A stretch of 64,000 bases of DNA from Agromyces sp. CF514. GTDB taxonomy: Bacteria; Actinomycetota; Actinomycetes; Actinomycetales; Microbacteriaceae. Where the stretch lies: contig NZ_FOZD01000001.1 of assembly GCF_900113185.1 (NCBI RefSeq), positions 1,674,001 through 1,738,000 on the forward strand, written 5' to 3'. A program made the position numbers and the translations under genes. The notes under the pieces are model-generated. The model made no database searches. It was not told the DNA's origin and saw only the letters and a program-made list of their open reading frames with translations. Below, piece after piece: positions 52,999 through 61,845 of the stretch. Numbering within the stretch: position 1 is the stretch's first letter; every line of letters begins with the position of its first letter.

Positions 52999-55776
52999 TT
53001 GAACATCCTCGTGTCCGGACGACCACGGTCCTGGGCCGTCCTCGGAGCGGTCATCGCGCTCGTGCTCGCGAGCGTCGGCCTCTCCGCTGCGCCGGCCCAG
53101 GCCGCCATCCCCAGCGGGACCGGCAGCATCTCGGGCCACATCACGCTGCCCGCCGGTATCGACCCGGCAACGGCCGGCCTCTCGGTCGGCGTGTTCGAAG
53201 CCTCCGTCGACAACAGTTCGATGGGCGGGTCGATCTCGCCGACCGGAGACTTCACCGTCCCGGGGCTCGGAGCCGGCACGTACAAGCTCGAGTTCAGGGC
53301 ATGGAACGAGCCGTCAGTGGTGCCCGGATGGTACGGAGGAGCGGCCGATTTCGCCTCCGCCAAGACCGTGACGCTCGCGGCCGGACAGCAGCTCACCGGC
53401 ATCGACGCGACGCTCGCGCAGGCCGGCTCGATCTCCGGAACGCTGTCCGCTGTACCCGAGAGCGGGGCGAACGTCATCGCCTGGAAGCTCGACGACACCG
53501 GCCAGTGGTCGCAGGCCGGGTACCAGCACGTCCCGACGGACGGACCGTACGAGTTCTCGGGGCTCGCGGCGGGTACCTACACTCTCCAGTTCAACACCGG
53601 CACCTACCGCGACCAGTACTGGAAGCTGCAGGGCGACCTCGCCTCCGCGACGCGCATCGAGGTCGCCGGGGGCGCGCTCACCGGGTTCGATGCGGACGTC
53701 TCGGCCGGCCTCACGACGCCCAGCCTGAACGTGACCGGATCGCGTCAGGTCGGCTCGGTGCTCCAGGTCACGGGCACCTGGGAGACGCAGCCCGACACGG
53801 TCTCGTATCAGTGGCTCGCGAACGGCACGGCGATCGCCGGCGCCACCGCGTCGACGTACACCCCGACCGCAGCCGTGGTCGGCGCCTCCGTCAGCGTCCG
53901 GTTCGTCGGTGAGAAGGCCGGGTACGTCTCGGCGACCGACGTCATCCAGGTCGGCACGATCTCGAAGGGGCTCATCACGGCCGGCACGCCGTCGATCACG
54001 GGCACCACGGTCACCGGCGCGACCCTGACCGCCGCGCCCGGCACGTGGCCGACCGGGACGACGTTCACCTACCAGTGGACCGCCTCCGGCGCGAACATCG
54101 CCGGTGCGACCGGCAAGACGTTCGTCCTCACCTCGGCGCAGCAGGGACGGCTCGTCGCGGTCGTCGTGACCGGCACCCTGGCGGGGTACGAGCCCGCGAC
54201 CGGACGCAGCGCAGGCATCGGCCCGAGCCAGGCCGACGGCTACACGGCCCCGACGCCGACGGTCTCCGGCACCGCGGCCGTCGCCTCGACGCTCACGGCC
54301 GTGACCGGAACCTGGACCTCGGGCACCGTGCTCTCCTACCAGTGGTACGCCTCGGGCACCGCGATCAGCGGTGCCACGGCGTCGACGTTCAAGCTCACGA
54401 GCGCGCAGGCCGGGAAGACCATCTCGGTCACCGTCACGGGCAAGCTCGGCGGCAACACGCGTGCCGTCAAGCCGTCGGCTGCGACCGCGAAGGTCGCCAC
54501 CGCGACCACCCCGACCGTCGCCGGAACGGCGGCCGTCGGATCGACGCTCACCGCGACTCCCGGCGCATGGACGGCCGGCAGTGCGCTCACCTACCAGTGG
54601 TACGCCTCGGGCGCCGCGATCAGCGGCGCCACGGCGTCGACGTTCAAGCTCACCAGCGCGCAGGCCGGCACGGCCATCACGGTCGGGGTGAAGGGCACGC
54701 TGTCGGGCTACGCCACGGTGACGAAGACCTCGGCGGCGACGGCGAAGGTCGCAACGGTCGCGACGCCCACGATCTCGGGAACCGCCGAGGTCGCCTCCAC
54801 GCTGACGGCCAAGACCGGCACGTGGACGACCGGCACGACGTTCACGTACCAGTGGTACGCGTCGGCCACGGCGATCCCGGGTGCGACGGCGTCGACGTTC
54901 AAGCTCACGAGCGCGCAGGAGGGCACGACGATCACGGTCGCCGTGAAGGGCGCGCTGTCGGGTTACCCGACGATCACGAAGACGTCGGCCGCGACCGTGA
55001 CGGTCGCGACGGCCGCGACGCCGACGATCTCCGGCACGCTCGCCGTCGGATCCACGCTGACGGCGTCGACCGGCACGTGGACGACGGGCACGGCCCTGAC
55101 GTACCAGTGGTACGAGTCGGGCACCGCGATCAGTGGGGCGACGGCCTCCACGCTCAAGCTCACGAGCGCGCAGGCCGGCAAGGCGATCACGGTCGCGGTG
55201 ACGGGCACGCTGTCGGGCTACCCGACGATCACGAAGACGTCGGCTGCGACGGCGAAGGTCGCGACGACCGCGACGCCGTGGATCTCGGAGTGGATCGCAG
55301 TCGGGTCGACGTTGAAGGCGAACACCGGCACGTGGACGACCGGCACGACGTTCACGTACCAGTGGTACGTGAACGGTGCGGCGGTCTCGGGTGCGACCTC
55401 GTCGACGTTCCCGCTCACGACTGCGCACGCCGGCAAGACGATCACCCTCGCAGTGAAGGGCACCCTGTCGGGGTACTCGACGATCACGAAGACGTCGGAC
55501 GTGACGCCGAAGGTCGCGACGGTCGCGACCCCGACGATCTCGGGCACGGCGAAGGTCGGCTCGACGCTCACGGCCAAGTCCGGAACCTGGACGGCCGGTA
55601 CGACGATCACGTACCAGTGGTACGCGGCGGGCACCGCGATCCCGGGTGCGACCGCGTCGACCTACACGCTCGCGACGGCGCAGAAGGGCAAGTCGGTCTC
55701 CGTCCTGGTCACGGGCACGCTGAGCGGCTACCAGACGATCGTGAAGGGTTCGTCGGGCACCGTGCCCGTCGGCTGA
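52999..55776 (+). CDS. Secreted protein with eight Ig-like repeats
   Basis: A 925-residue exported protein. Signal peptide 1-36 (cleavage near PAQA-A); two carboxypeptidase-regulatory-like beta domains (about 41-140 and 142-238; GSISGHITLPAG, GLGAGTYKLEF, GSISGTLS); then eight Ig-like repeats, each with a YQW tryptophan core. Repeats 3-8 (from residue 418, base 54250) have an 85-residue period and are nearly identical in places (SGATASTFKLTSAQ). No LPXTG or membrane anchor at the end, so it is released or bound non-covalently. TTG 52999 follows GGGAGG (52987-52992) by 6 bases. Likely adhesion or surface-binding; ligand unknown. Confidence 0.88.
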   Translation: MNILVSGRPRSWAVLGAVIALVLASVGLSAAPAQAAIPSGTGSISGHITLPAGIDPATAGLSVGVFEASVDNSSMGGSISPTGDFTVPGLGAGTYKLEFRAWNEPSVVPGWYGGAADFASAKTVTLAAGQQLTGIDATLAQAGSISGTLSAVPESGANVIAWKLDDTGQWSQAGYQHVPTDGPYEFSGLAAGTYTLQFNTGTYRDQYWKLQGDLASATRIEVAGGALTGFDADVSAGLTTPSLNVTGSRQVGSVLQVTGTWETQPDTVSYQWLANGTAIAGATASTYTPTAAVVGASVSVRFVGEKAGYVSATDVIQVGTISKGLITAGTPSITGTTVTGATLTAAPGTWPTGTTFTYQWTASGANIAGATGKTFVLTSAQQGRLVAVVVTGTLAGYEPATGRSAGIGPSQADGYTAPTPTVSGTAAVASTLTAVTGTWTSGTVLSYQWYASGTAISGATASTFKLTSAQAGKTISVTVTGKLGGNTRAVKPSAATAKVATATTPTVAGTAAVGSTLTATPGAWTAGSALTYQWYASGAAISGATASTFKLTSAQAGTAITVGVKGTLSGYATVTKTSAATAKVATVATPTISGTAEVASTLTAKTGTWTTGTTFTYQWYASATAIPGATASTFKLTSAQEGTTITVAVKGALSGYPTITKTSAATVTVATAATPTISGTLAVGSTLTASTGTWTTGTALTYQWYESGTAISGATASTLKLTSAQAGKAITVAVTGTLSGYPTITKTSAATAKVATTATPWISEWIAVGSTLKANTGTWTTGTTFTYQWYVNGAAVSGATSSTFPLTTAHAGKTITLAVKGTLSGYSTITKTSDVTPKVATVATPTISGTAKVGSTLTAKSGTWTAGTTITYQWYAAGTAIPGATASTYTLATAQKGKSVSVLVTGTLSGYQTIVKGSSGTVPVG
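54250..55776. repeat. Six tandem 255-bp coding repeats
   Basis: Repeats 3-8 of the Ig-like protein recur every 255 bp (85 codons); the YQW codons fall at regular intervals. Codon-level similarity between units is high, so recent unequal-crossover expansion is likely. Confidence 0.8.
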
Positions 55777-55794
55777 TCGCCGGATCCACCGGTC

Positions 55795-55833
55795 GAGGGC
55801 CGGTCTCCCGAACTCGGGGAGGCCGGCCCCCTC
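55795..55833 (+). terminator. Terminator of the Ig-repeat gene
   Basis: GAGGGCCGG and CCGGCCCCCTC form the outer stem and TCTCCCG/CGGGGAG the inner stem around AACT; 19 bases after the stop. Confidence 0.65.
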
Positions 55834-55904
55834 GCTGTCCGGCGGCAGGCCGCGCCACGCGCCGCGCCTGCGTCGGGCGCGGCCGCAACCCAGCGGCGCG
55901 GCGG

Positions 55905-55910
55905 TATTCT
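55905..55910 (+). promoter_or_regulatory. -10 box (TATTCT) of the J-domain gene
   Basis: TATTCT would start transcription near 55917, giving a leader of about 20 bases with a weak GAAAGCGAG ribosome site before ATG 55937. Confidence 0.4.
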
Positions 55911-55936
55911 CGTCTGCGCACGACGAAAGCGAGCCC

Positions 55937-56872
55937 ATGCCCGACAGTCCGCTCTCCGCCTCACCGTACGAGGTGCTCGGCGTCCGCGCCGACGCGAACG
56001 CCGACGAACTCCGACGCGCCTACCGCCGCGCGCTGCGGCACGCGCATCCCGACACGGGCGGCTCCACCACGCAGTTCGACGCCGTGCAACGCGCCTGGAC
56101 GCTCGTCGGCACGCCCACGGCCCGGGCCGCGTTCGACCGCAACGGGCGCGCCGATGCGGCCGCCGAGCCCACGCGGGCGACCTGGGCTCCGGCGCCGCCG
56201 CGCCCGCCCCGCGACTCGCGCCCGCTCGCGCGTTCCTACGGGCACCCCGGCGGACTCACCAGGCAGCGCTACCTCGACGGCATCCGCGAGTGGGTCGGGC
56301 TGGGCGACGAGATCCCCGACCCGTACGATCCCACGCTCGTGCGCCGCGCGCCGCGCGAGATCCGGCACCTGCTCGCCGACGCGCTCGCCGAGGAGGCCAC
56401 GGCGCGTTCGCTCTCGACGCTCGGCATCGCCTTCACGGTCTGGCACGACCTGGCGACGGATGCCGCGGGGCCGGGGCTGCCGCCCAAGCTCGACCATCTC
56501 GTGCTCGGCCCGACGGGCCTGTTCGCGATCCAGTCCGAGGACTGGGGCGGGCCGGTACGCTTCCGCCGGGGCGAGCTCATCGGCGAGGCGCTGGCCGGAG
56601 AGCGTCCGATCCGGGCGCTCGCCGCGCGCGCGAAGGCGATCGGCCGCGCCGCGAAGGTCAAGCCCACCGGACTCGTCGTCGTGGTGCCCGACGAGTTCGC
56701 CGACGAGCCGTTGCAGGTCGGCGGCACGAACCGCGGCGCGGTGGTCGTGCTGGCACGGGCGTCGCGGCTCGCGAGCGCGATCCGCGAGGGCATCCCCGGT
56801 TCCCCGTTCATCGGCGGCGCCGATGTCATGGAGGTGCGCACGCGCCTGCAGCAGAGCGTGCGGTTCGCCTAG
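55937..56872 (+). CDS. J-domain protein fused to a NERD-like domain
   Basis: A 311-residue protein. Residues 8-70 are a J domain (SPYEVLGVRADANADELRRA) with the DnaK-activating HPD at 37-39. After a Pro-rich linker, residues about 141-290 look like a NERD (nuclease-related) domain: LDHLVLGPTGLFAIQSEDWG aligns with the usual D-H-V-V-V-G-P-x-G-V-F-V-I-E-x-K-N-W signature. The catalytic E-x-K of NERD is replaced by Q-S-E, so nuclease activity is unlikely. No zinc finger or DnaJ C-terminal substrate domain. It may recruit DnaK to a nucleic-acid or protein target. J domain is firm; NERD relationship is by eye. Confidence 0.8.
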   Translation: MPDSPLSASPYEVLGVRADANADELRRAYRRALRHAHPDTGGSTTQFDAVQRAWTLVGTPTARAAFDRNGRADAAAEPTRATWAPAPPRPPRDSRPLARSYGHPGGLTRQRYLDGIREWVGLGDEIPDPYDPTLVRRAPREIRHLLADALAEEATARSLSTLGIAFTVWHDLATDAAGPGLPPKLDHLVLGPTGLFAIQSEDWGGPVRFRRGELIGEALAGERPIRALAARAKAIGRAAKVKPTGLVVVVPDEFADEPLQVGGTNRGAVVVLARASRLASAIREGIPGSPFIGGADVMEVRTRLQQSVRFA

Positions 56873-56938
56873 GCCCGACGCGAGCGCCGAGACCCCCGCC
56901 GGTTCGCGCTGGCCGCGGGCACGGTGTTGGATTGACCC

Positions 56939-58216
56939 ATGCCCCTGATCGACCGCGACGCCCACATCGAAGACCTCTCCGCGTTCATCCGCGAATCGCC
57001 CTCGTCGTACCACGCGGCCGCCGCGGTCGCCGATCGCCTCGTCGCCGCCGGATTCGAGCGGCTCGACGAGCGCGACGAGTGGCCGACTGGCCCCGGTCGA
57101 CGCGTGGTCGTGCGCGACGGCGCGGTCATCGCGTGGGTGCAGCCCGAGGCCGCGACGGCCACGAGCGCCTACCGCATCATCGGCGCCCACACCGATTCGC
57201 CGTCGTTCAAGCTGAAGCCCGGCGCTTCGACGAGCTCCGAGGGCGTGCTGCAGGCCGGCGTCGAGATCTACGGGGGGCCGCTGCTGAACTCGTGGCTCGA
57301 CCGCGAGCTCGAGCTCGCGGGCCGGCTCGTGACGGCCGACGGCAGCGAGCACCTCGTGCGCACCGGCCCGCTGCTGCGCATCCCGCAGCTCGCGATCCAC
57401 CTCGACCGCGAGGTCAACAAGGGCCTGACGCTCGACCGGCAGCGCCACGTGCAGCCGATCTGGGGTGCGGGCGCCGAGGGCGACGTGCTCGCGCACCTCG
57501 CGGGCATCGCGGGCCTGCACGTCGACGAGATCGCCGGGCATGACGTGCTCGTCGCCGATACCGCCGCGCCCGCCCGGTTCGGCCTCGACGACGTGTTCTT
57601 CGCCGCGGGGCGTCAGGACAACCTGACCTCGGTGCACGCCGGACTCGTCGCGCTCCTCGCGGCCGGCGACGCCGTGGCTTCCGACCAGGTCAGCGTGCTC
57701 GCCGCCTTCGACCACGAGGAGCTCGGCTCGGAGTCCCGTTCGGGCGCGAGCGGCCCGTTCCTCGTCGACGTGCTCGCGCGCATCGCGGGTGGCCTCGGCG
57801 CCGACGAGCACGAGCGCCGCCGCGCGTTCGCCGACTCGTGGCTGCTGTCGTCGGATGCCGGGCACGCCGTGCACCCCAACTACCCCGACCGCCACGATCC
57901 CGTGAACCGCCCGCACCTCGGCGACGGTCCGCTGCTCAAGCTCAACGCCAACCAGAAGTACGCGACCGATGCGCACGGCTCCGCCCTGTTCGCCCGGGCC
58001 TGCGAGCAGGCGGGCGTGCCGTTCCAGCCGTTCGTGTCGAACAACGCGATCCCGTGCGGCTCGACCATCGGGCCGCTGAGCGCGACGCGCCTCGGCATCC
58101 GCACCGTCGACGTCGGCACGCCGTTGCTGTCGATGCACTCGGCGCGCGAGCTCTCGCACGTCGACGACCTCGCCGCCCTCGCGGCAGCCGCCACGGCGTT
58201 CCTCACGCCCGCTTGA
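56939..58216 (+). CDS. M18-family aminopeptidase
   Basis: A 425-residue zinc aminopeptidase (ApeB/aspartyl aminopeptidase type). Metal and catalytic motifs: GAHTDSPSFKLKP, AAFDHEELGSESRSGA, LSSDAGHAVHPNYPDRHD and the C-terminal MHSARELSHVDDL. Cytosolic, dodecameric in relatives, removing N-terminal acidic or other residues. ATG 56939 is the natural start (MPLIDRDAHIEDL). Stands alone. Confidence 0.94.
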   Translation: MPLIDRDAHIEDLSAFIRESPSSYHAAAAVADRLVAAGFERLDERDEWPTGPGRRVVVRDGAVIAWVQPEAATATSAYRIIGAHTDSPSFKLKPGASTSSEGVLQAGVEIYGGPLLNSWLDRELELAGRLVTADGSEHLVRTGPLLRIPQLAIHLDREVNKGLTLDRQRHVQPIWGAGAEGDVLAHLAGIAGLHVDEIAGHDVLVADTAAPARFGLDDVFFAAGRQDNLTSVHAGLVALLAAGDAVASDQVSVLAAFDHEELGSESRSGASGPFLVDVLARIAGGLGADEHERRRAFADSWLLSSDAGHAVHPNYPDRHDPVNRPHLGDGPLLKLNANQKYATDAHGSALFARACEQAGVPFQPFVSNNAIPCGSTIGPLSATRLGIRTVDVGTPLLSMHSARELSHVDDLAALAAAATAFLTPA

Positions 58217-58293
58217 GCCGAGTGGCCGGATGTCGCGGGTCGGCGTCCGGATATCGCGAGCGCGCCGCGCGGCAGGGGTGGCAGCATCGAGTC

Positions 58294-58830
58294 ATGACGC
58301 AACATACGGCCACCGCAGCATCCCTCTTCGAGCACGTCGCCTCGCCCGTCGACGCGATCGCGCACTTCCGCGGCCGCCTCGGATTCGAGGCCGACGTCTC
58401 CGACGTGCAGGCTGCACTCGCGGGCGGGGAGCCGTTCGTGCTCATCGACACGCGCAGCGACGCCGCCTGGGCGCAGGGGCACGTGCCCGGGGCCGTGCAC
58501 CTGCCGCGACGGGACATCGGCCTGCGCGCGGCATCCGTCGTGCCGGTCGGCACGCCCGTGGTCGTGTACTGCTGGGGGCCCGGATGCAACGGGGCGACCA
58601 GGTCGGCGCTCGAGTTCGCGACGCTCGGCTACCCCGTGAAGGAGATGATCGGCGGATTCGAGTACTGGGTGCGCGAGGGCTTCGCGTTCGACACCGCCGA
58701 GGGCCTCGCGCAGCGCCTGCCCGACGGACTCACGAACGTCGCGCCGGCCGGACTCACGGGGGCGGATGCCGCAGCGGGGGCGCCGGCATCCGTCACCGTG
58801 ATCGACACGGGCATCACCTGCGCCTGCTGA
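58294..58830 (+). CDS. Rhodanese-like domain protein
   Basis: A 178-residue protein with one rhodanese domain (VLIDTRSDAAWAQGHVPGAV) and active-site loop YCWGPGCNGATRS, in which the second Cys is the likely persulfide carrier. A C-terminal Ala-rich extension ends in GITCAC, giving an extra Cys pair. The upstream helix (SLFEHVASPVDAIAHFRGRL) is outside the domain. It has only 20% or so visual similarity to the rhodanese at 18090, which has the shorter CHVGGRS loop. Substrate unknown. Confidence 0.85.
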   Translation: MTQHTATAASLFEHVASPVDAIAHFRGRLGFEADVSDVQAALAGGEPFVLIDTRSDAAWAQGHVPGAVHLPRRDIGLRAASVVPVGTPVVVYCWGPGCNGATRSALEFATLGYPVKEMIGGFEYWVREGFAFDTAEGLAQRLPDGLTNVAPAGLTGADAAAGAPASVTVIDTGITCAC

Positions 58831-58889
58831 CGCGGCGCATCAAGACCTGAGCGGGCAGCCCGCGGCTCGGGACGGCCGGGGCCGCCCGC

Positions 58890-60275
58890 TCAGCACTCGA
58901 CGACGTTGACGGCGAGCCCGCCGAGGCTGGTCTCCTTGTACTTCGACTTCATGTCGAGGCCGGTCTGGCGCATGGTCTCGATGACCGTGTCGAGCGAGAC
59001 GAGGTGCGTGCCGTCGCCGTGCAGCGCGAGGCGCGCCGCCGAGACGGCGGTCGACGACGCGATCGCGTTGCGCTCGATGCACGGCACCTGCACGAGCCCG
59101 CCGACGGGGTCGCACGTGAGGCCGAGGTGATGCTCGATCGCGATCTCGGCCGCGTTCTCGACCTGTCGGGGCGTGCCGCCGAGCACCGCGCAGAGGGCGC
59201 CGGCGGCCATCGCGCACGCCGAGCCGACCTCGGCCTGGCATCCGCCCTCCGCGCCCGAGATCGAGGCGTTGCGCTTGACGAGCGAGGCGATCGCCGCGGC
59301 GGTGAGCAGGAAGCGACGGATACCCGCGGCATCCGCCCCCGGCACGAAGCGCAGGTAGTAGTGGCCGACCGAGGGGATGATGCCGGCCGCGCCGTTCGTG
59401 GGCGCCGTGACGACCCGCCCGCCCGACGCGTTCTCTTCGTTCACAGCGAGCGCGAACGCGTGCAGCCACTCGGTCGACGTGTCGCGTGCGCCCGGATGCC
59501 CGGTCTCGTCGCGCTCGTACGCCTCGAGGCGGCGGCGCACGTCGGGCGCGCGGCGCTTCACCTTGAGGCCGCCGGGCAGCGTGCCCTCGGTCGCGAGCCC
59601 GTGCTCGACGCACACGGCCATCGCGGCCCAGATCGCGTCGAGGCCGGCATCGATGCCCGCCTCGCCGTGCAGGGCGACCTCGTTCGAGCGCACGATGTCG
59701 CACATCGACACCCCGTGCCGCTCGCAGAGCTCGAGCAGCTCGGCCGCGTTCGAGTAGGGGAGCGGGTAGCGCACGACCTCGGACTCCTGCGGTGCGTCGC
59801 CGTCGCGGCGGATGAACCCGCCGCCGACCGAGTAGTACGTCTCCTCGAGCAGGGGCAACGGGTCGTCGGCGCGCCACGCCTGCAGCGTCATCGCGTTCGG
59901 GTGCCCGGGCAGACGCGTGCGCGGTGCGAACGCGACGTCTTCGGTCGTCATGGTGATCGGATGCCGCCCCGCCACGCTCACCTCGGCGCCCTCGCCGAGC
60001 CGGCTCCACGCGTTGCGCACCTCGTCGGGATCGCAGTCGTCGGGGCGGAGCCCGCGAAGGCCCGCGACCACGGCGTCGGGCGTGCCGTGCCCGAGCCCGG
60101 TCGCGCCGAGCGAGCCGTAGAGCGTGCAGGTGATGCGCGCGACGTGGTCGAGCGCCCCATCGTCGGCGAGCCGATCGACGAACGCCCTGGCCGCCCGCAT
60201 GGGGCCGACGGTGTGCGAACTCGAGGGGCCGATCCCGATCGAGAAGAGATCGAGGGCTGAGACGAACGCTGTCAC
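58890..60275 (-). CDS. sdaA: L-serine ammonia-lyase (iron-sulfur type)
   Basis: A 461-residue single-chain serine dehydratase that converts L-serine to pyruvate and ammonia with a [4Fe-4S] cluster. Signatures: N-terminal SIGIGPSSSHTVGPMRAA, TNGAAGIIPSVGHYY, cluster cysteines in GGCQAEVGSACAMAAGA and LTCDPVGGLVQVPCIERNA. Full length with both beta and alpha domains fused. GTG 60275 is supported by TACCCT (complement 60282-60287) 6 bases before it. Works against SerC at 6765 in serine balance. Confidence 0.96.
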   Translation of the reverse strand: MTAFVSALDLFSIGIGPSSSHTVGPMRAARAFVDRLADDGALDHVARITCTLYGSLGATGLGHGTPDAVVAGLRGLRPDDCDPDEVRNAWSRLGEGAEVSVAGRHPITMTTEDVAFAPRTRLPGHPNAMTLQAWRADDPLPLLEETYYSVGGGFIRRDGDAPQESEVVRYPLPYSNAAELLELCERHGVSMCDIVRSNEVALHGEAGIDAGLDAIWAAMAVCVEHGLATEGTLPGGLKVKRRAPDVRRRLEAYERDETGHPGARDTSTEWLHAFALAVNEENASGGRVVTAPTNGAAGIIPSVGHYYLRFVPGADAAGIRRFLLTAAAIASLVKRNASISGAEGGCQAEVGSACAMAAGALCAVLGGTPRQVENAAEIAIEHHLGLTCDPVGGLVQVPCIERNAIASSTAVSAARLALHGDGTHLVSLDTVIETMRQTGLDMKSKYKETSLGGLAVNVVEC

Positions 60276-60281
60276 ACGTCA

Positions 60282-60287
60282 AGGGTA
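60282..60287 (-). promoter_or_regulatory. -10 box (TACCCT) of sdaA
   Basis: Ends 6 bases before GTG 60275; leaderless arrangement. Confidence 0.45.
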
Positions 60288-60296
60288 CGCCGCAGA

Positions 60297-60327
60297 CCGT
60301 GCACGCATCCGCTGTGTTCGTGCACGG
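60297..60327. promoter_or_regulatory. Dyad upstream of sdaA
   Basis: CCGTGCAC and GTGCACGG form a perfect 8-bp inverted repeat separated by 15 bases, about 20 bases upstream of the sdaA promoter box; a candidate operator in the 313-base sdaA-thuA spacer. Confidence 0.35.
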
Positions 60328-60454
60328 ATCTTGCGTGGACGAGCCGATCGTCGCGGAACCCGGGCGTCTGAGGGACACTCGTCGTTACGTCGGACTTCTG
60401 CTGAGATCTGTGCGAAAGATGAGCGGCCTTGGCACAGGTATCGTCCGTCATCCG

Positions 60455-60484
60455 TTGACATTGCTCGGATGGTCGCAATAGGCT
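60455..60484 (+). promoter_or_regulatory. Promoter of the ThuA-domain gene
   Basis: Consensus -35 TTGACA (60455-60460), 18-base spacer and -10 TAGGCT (60479-60484). The predicted leader of about 95 bases ends with AAGGGGAG before ATG 60589. Nothing else was recognised in the spacer apart from the dyad near sdaA. Confidence 0.65.
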
Positions 60485-60588
60485 CGGGAGCGTAGATATG
60501 TCGCGTACGGCAACATATTCGACCGATCCGCCGGACGCGGCGAACGGTCCAGCTCGAAGCACGGTCCACTCGAAGGGGAGAACGACCT

Positions 60589-61692
60589 ATGAAGCAACAC
60601 GTCCAACGGGCGATCACCGGGCTCTGCGCCGTCGGGGTCACGCTCGGCCTCGGCATCGCCGCGGCCCCCGCGAACGCCGCAGACGACGAGTACCACGTGC
60701 TCGTCGTGGGGGAGACCCTCGGATTCCGCCACTCGCACATCGACGACACCACCCGCGCGATCATCGAGCTCGGGCAGGAGCACGGCTTCGGCGTCGACGT
60801 CTGGGACCCGCCCCAAGGCAGCTCGCCCGGCCAGCCGGCGCTCACGCTCGCGAGCTCGCCGTTCACCACCGCGGCCGACCTGTCGAAGTACGCGACGATC
60901 ATCTTCGCGTCGCCCGTCGACGCCACGAACAACCTCGACCCCAACCGCCCGCGCCTGCTGAACGACACCGAGCTGGCCGCGTTCCAGGGCTACATCCGCG
61001 GCGGCGGCGGGTACGTCGGACTCCACGCCGCGACCGACTCGATGCACACCGTGCCGTGGTACAGCGAGCTCACCGGCGGCAGCGCCCGGTTCCGCAACCA
61101 CCCCGCCCAGCAGACGGCCACCATGCGCGTCGAGAGCCCGGGGCATCCGTCGACGACCATGCTGCCCGCCGAATGGGTGCGCTTCGACGAGTGGTACAAC
61201 TTCACGGCCAACCCGCGCGAAGACGTCCACGTGCTCATCACGCTCGACGAGTCGACGTACAACCCGGGCAACGGTGCGATGGGCGCCGACCACCCGCTCG
61301 CGTGGTGCCAGAACTTCGAAGGCGGCCGCTCCTGGTACGAGGGCGCCGGACACACCGACGCCTCGTGGACCGACCCGCTCTTCCTCAGCCACGTGCTGGG
61401 CGGCATCGAGTGGACCGCAGGCAAGGTGACCGGCGGCGGCGACTGCGTGACGTTCGGCGAGGTCGACGGGATCCTCACGGACCTCGCCGGCGAGTCGAAG
61501 AAGAACCGGAAGCTCGCGGGCGACGTCACCGCGTACCTCGAGACCGCCGAGGCCGCGGCCGACGCGGGCGATCACGATGGCGCGATCCACGTGCTGAAGC
61601 AGGCCAAGGGCAAGGCGCACGGCATCCAGGACGCCGTGCTCGTCGCCAAGATCGCCGACCTCATCGAGTGGCAGGAGGCGCTCGCGGCCTGA
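60589..61692 (+). CDS. Secreted ThuA-like domain protein
   Basis: A 367-residue exported protein: signal peptide 1-28 (VTLGLGIAAAPANA), then a ThuA-like class I glutamine-amidotransferase fold (about 32-285; VLVVGETLGFRHSHIDDTTR, GGGGYVGLHAATDSMHTVPW, NHPAQQTATM, FEGGRSWYEGAGHTDASW, HVLGGIEWTAG) and a C-terminal helical bundle of about 70 residues (KLAGDVTAYLETAEAAADAG). ThuA-like proteins are linked to sugar (trehalose, keto-sugar) metabolism; the extracellular form with a helical tail is common in actinobacteria. RBS AAGGGGAG. Function uncertain. Confidence 0.88.
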   Translation: MKQHVQRAITGLCAVGVTLGLGIAAAPANAADDEYHVLVVGETLGFRHSHIDDTTRAIIELGQEHGFGVDVWDPPQGSSPGQPALTLASSPFTTAADLSKYATIIFASPVDATNNLDPNRPRLLNDTELAAFQGYIRGGGGYVGLHAATDSMHTVPWYSELTGGSARFRNHPAQQTATMRVESPGHPSTTMLPAEWVRFDEWYNFTANPREDVHVLITLDESTYNPGNGAMGADHPLAWCQNFEGGRSWYEGAGHTDASWTDPLFLSHVLGGIEWTAGKVTGGGDCVTFGEVDGILTDLAGESKKNRKLAGDVTAYLETAEAAADAGDHDGAIHVLKQAKGKAHGIQDAVLVAKIADLIEWQEALAA

Positions 61693-61717
61693 CGCGCGCA
61701 CAGGCAGCGATTCCGAT

Positions 61718-61749
61718 CGGACGGGCTCCGCCGCGGCGGGGCCCGTCCG
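61718..61749 (+). terminator. Terminator of the ThuA-domain gene
   Basis: CGGACGGGC/GCCCGTCCG is a perfect 9-bp outer stem; the inside (CCGCC..GGCGG) pairs further. It starts 26 bases after the stop. Confidence 0.7.
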
Positions 61750-61823
61750 TGCTGCGGTCGGCCGACGGCGCCTGACGCCGGCCAGCGGCATCCGCCCCTC
61801 ACACCGTGTCGACGGCGGTGTCA

Positions 61824-61845
61824 GCGCCGTGCAAGCGCCGTGCAA
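61824..61845. promoter_or_regulatory. Tandem 11-bp repeat upstream of the ABC genes
   Basis: GCGCCGTGCAA occurs twice in direct tandem, followed by GCGCT, 25 bases before the ABC ATPase start; one helical turn apart, so a regulator could bind both on the same face. Confidence 0.35.

Noticed and set aside
54250..55776. CRISPR-like regular repeats
   Set aside because: The 255-bp periodic units are in-frame Ig-like protein repeats, not short repeats with unique spacers, and no cas gene is near.
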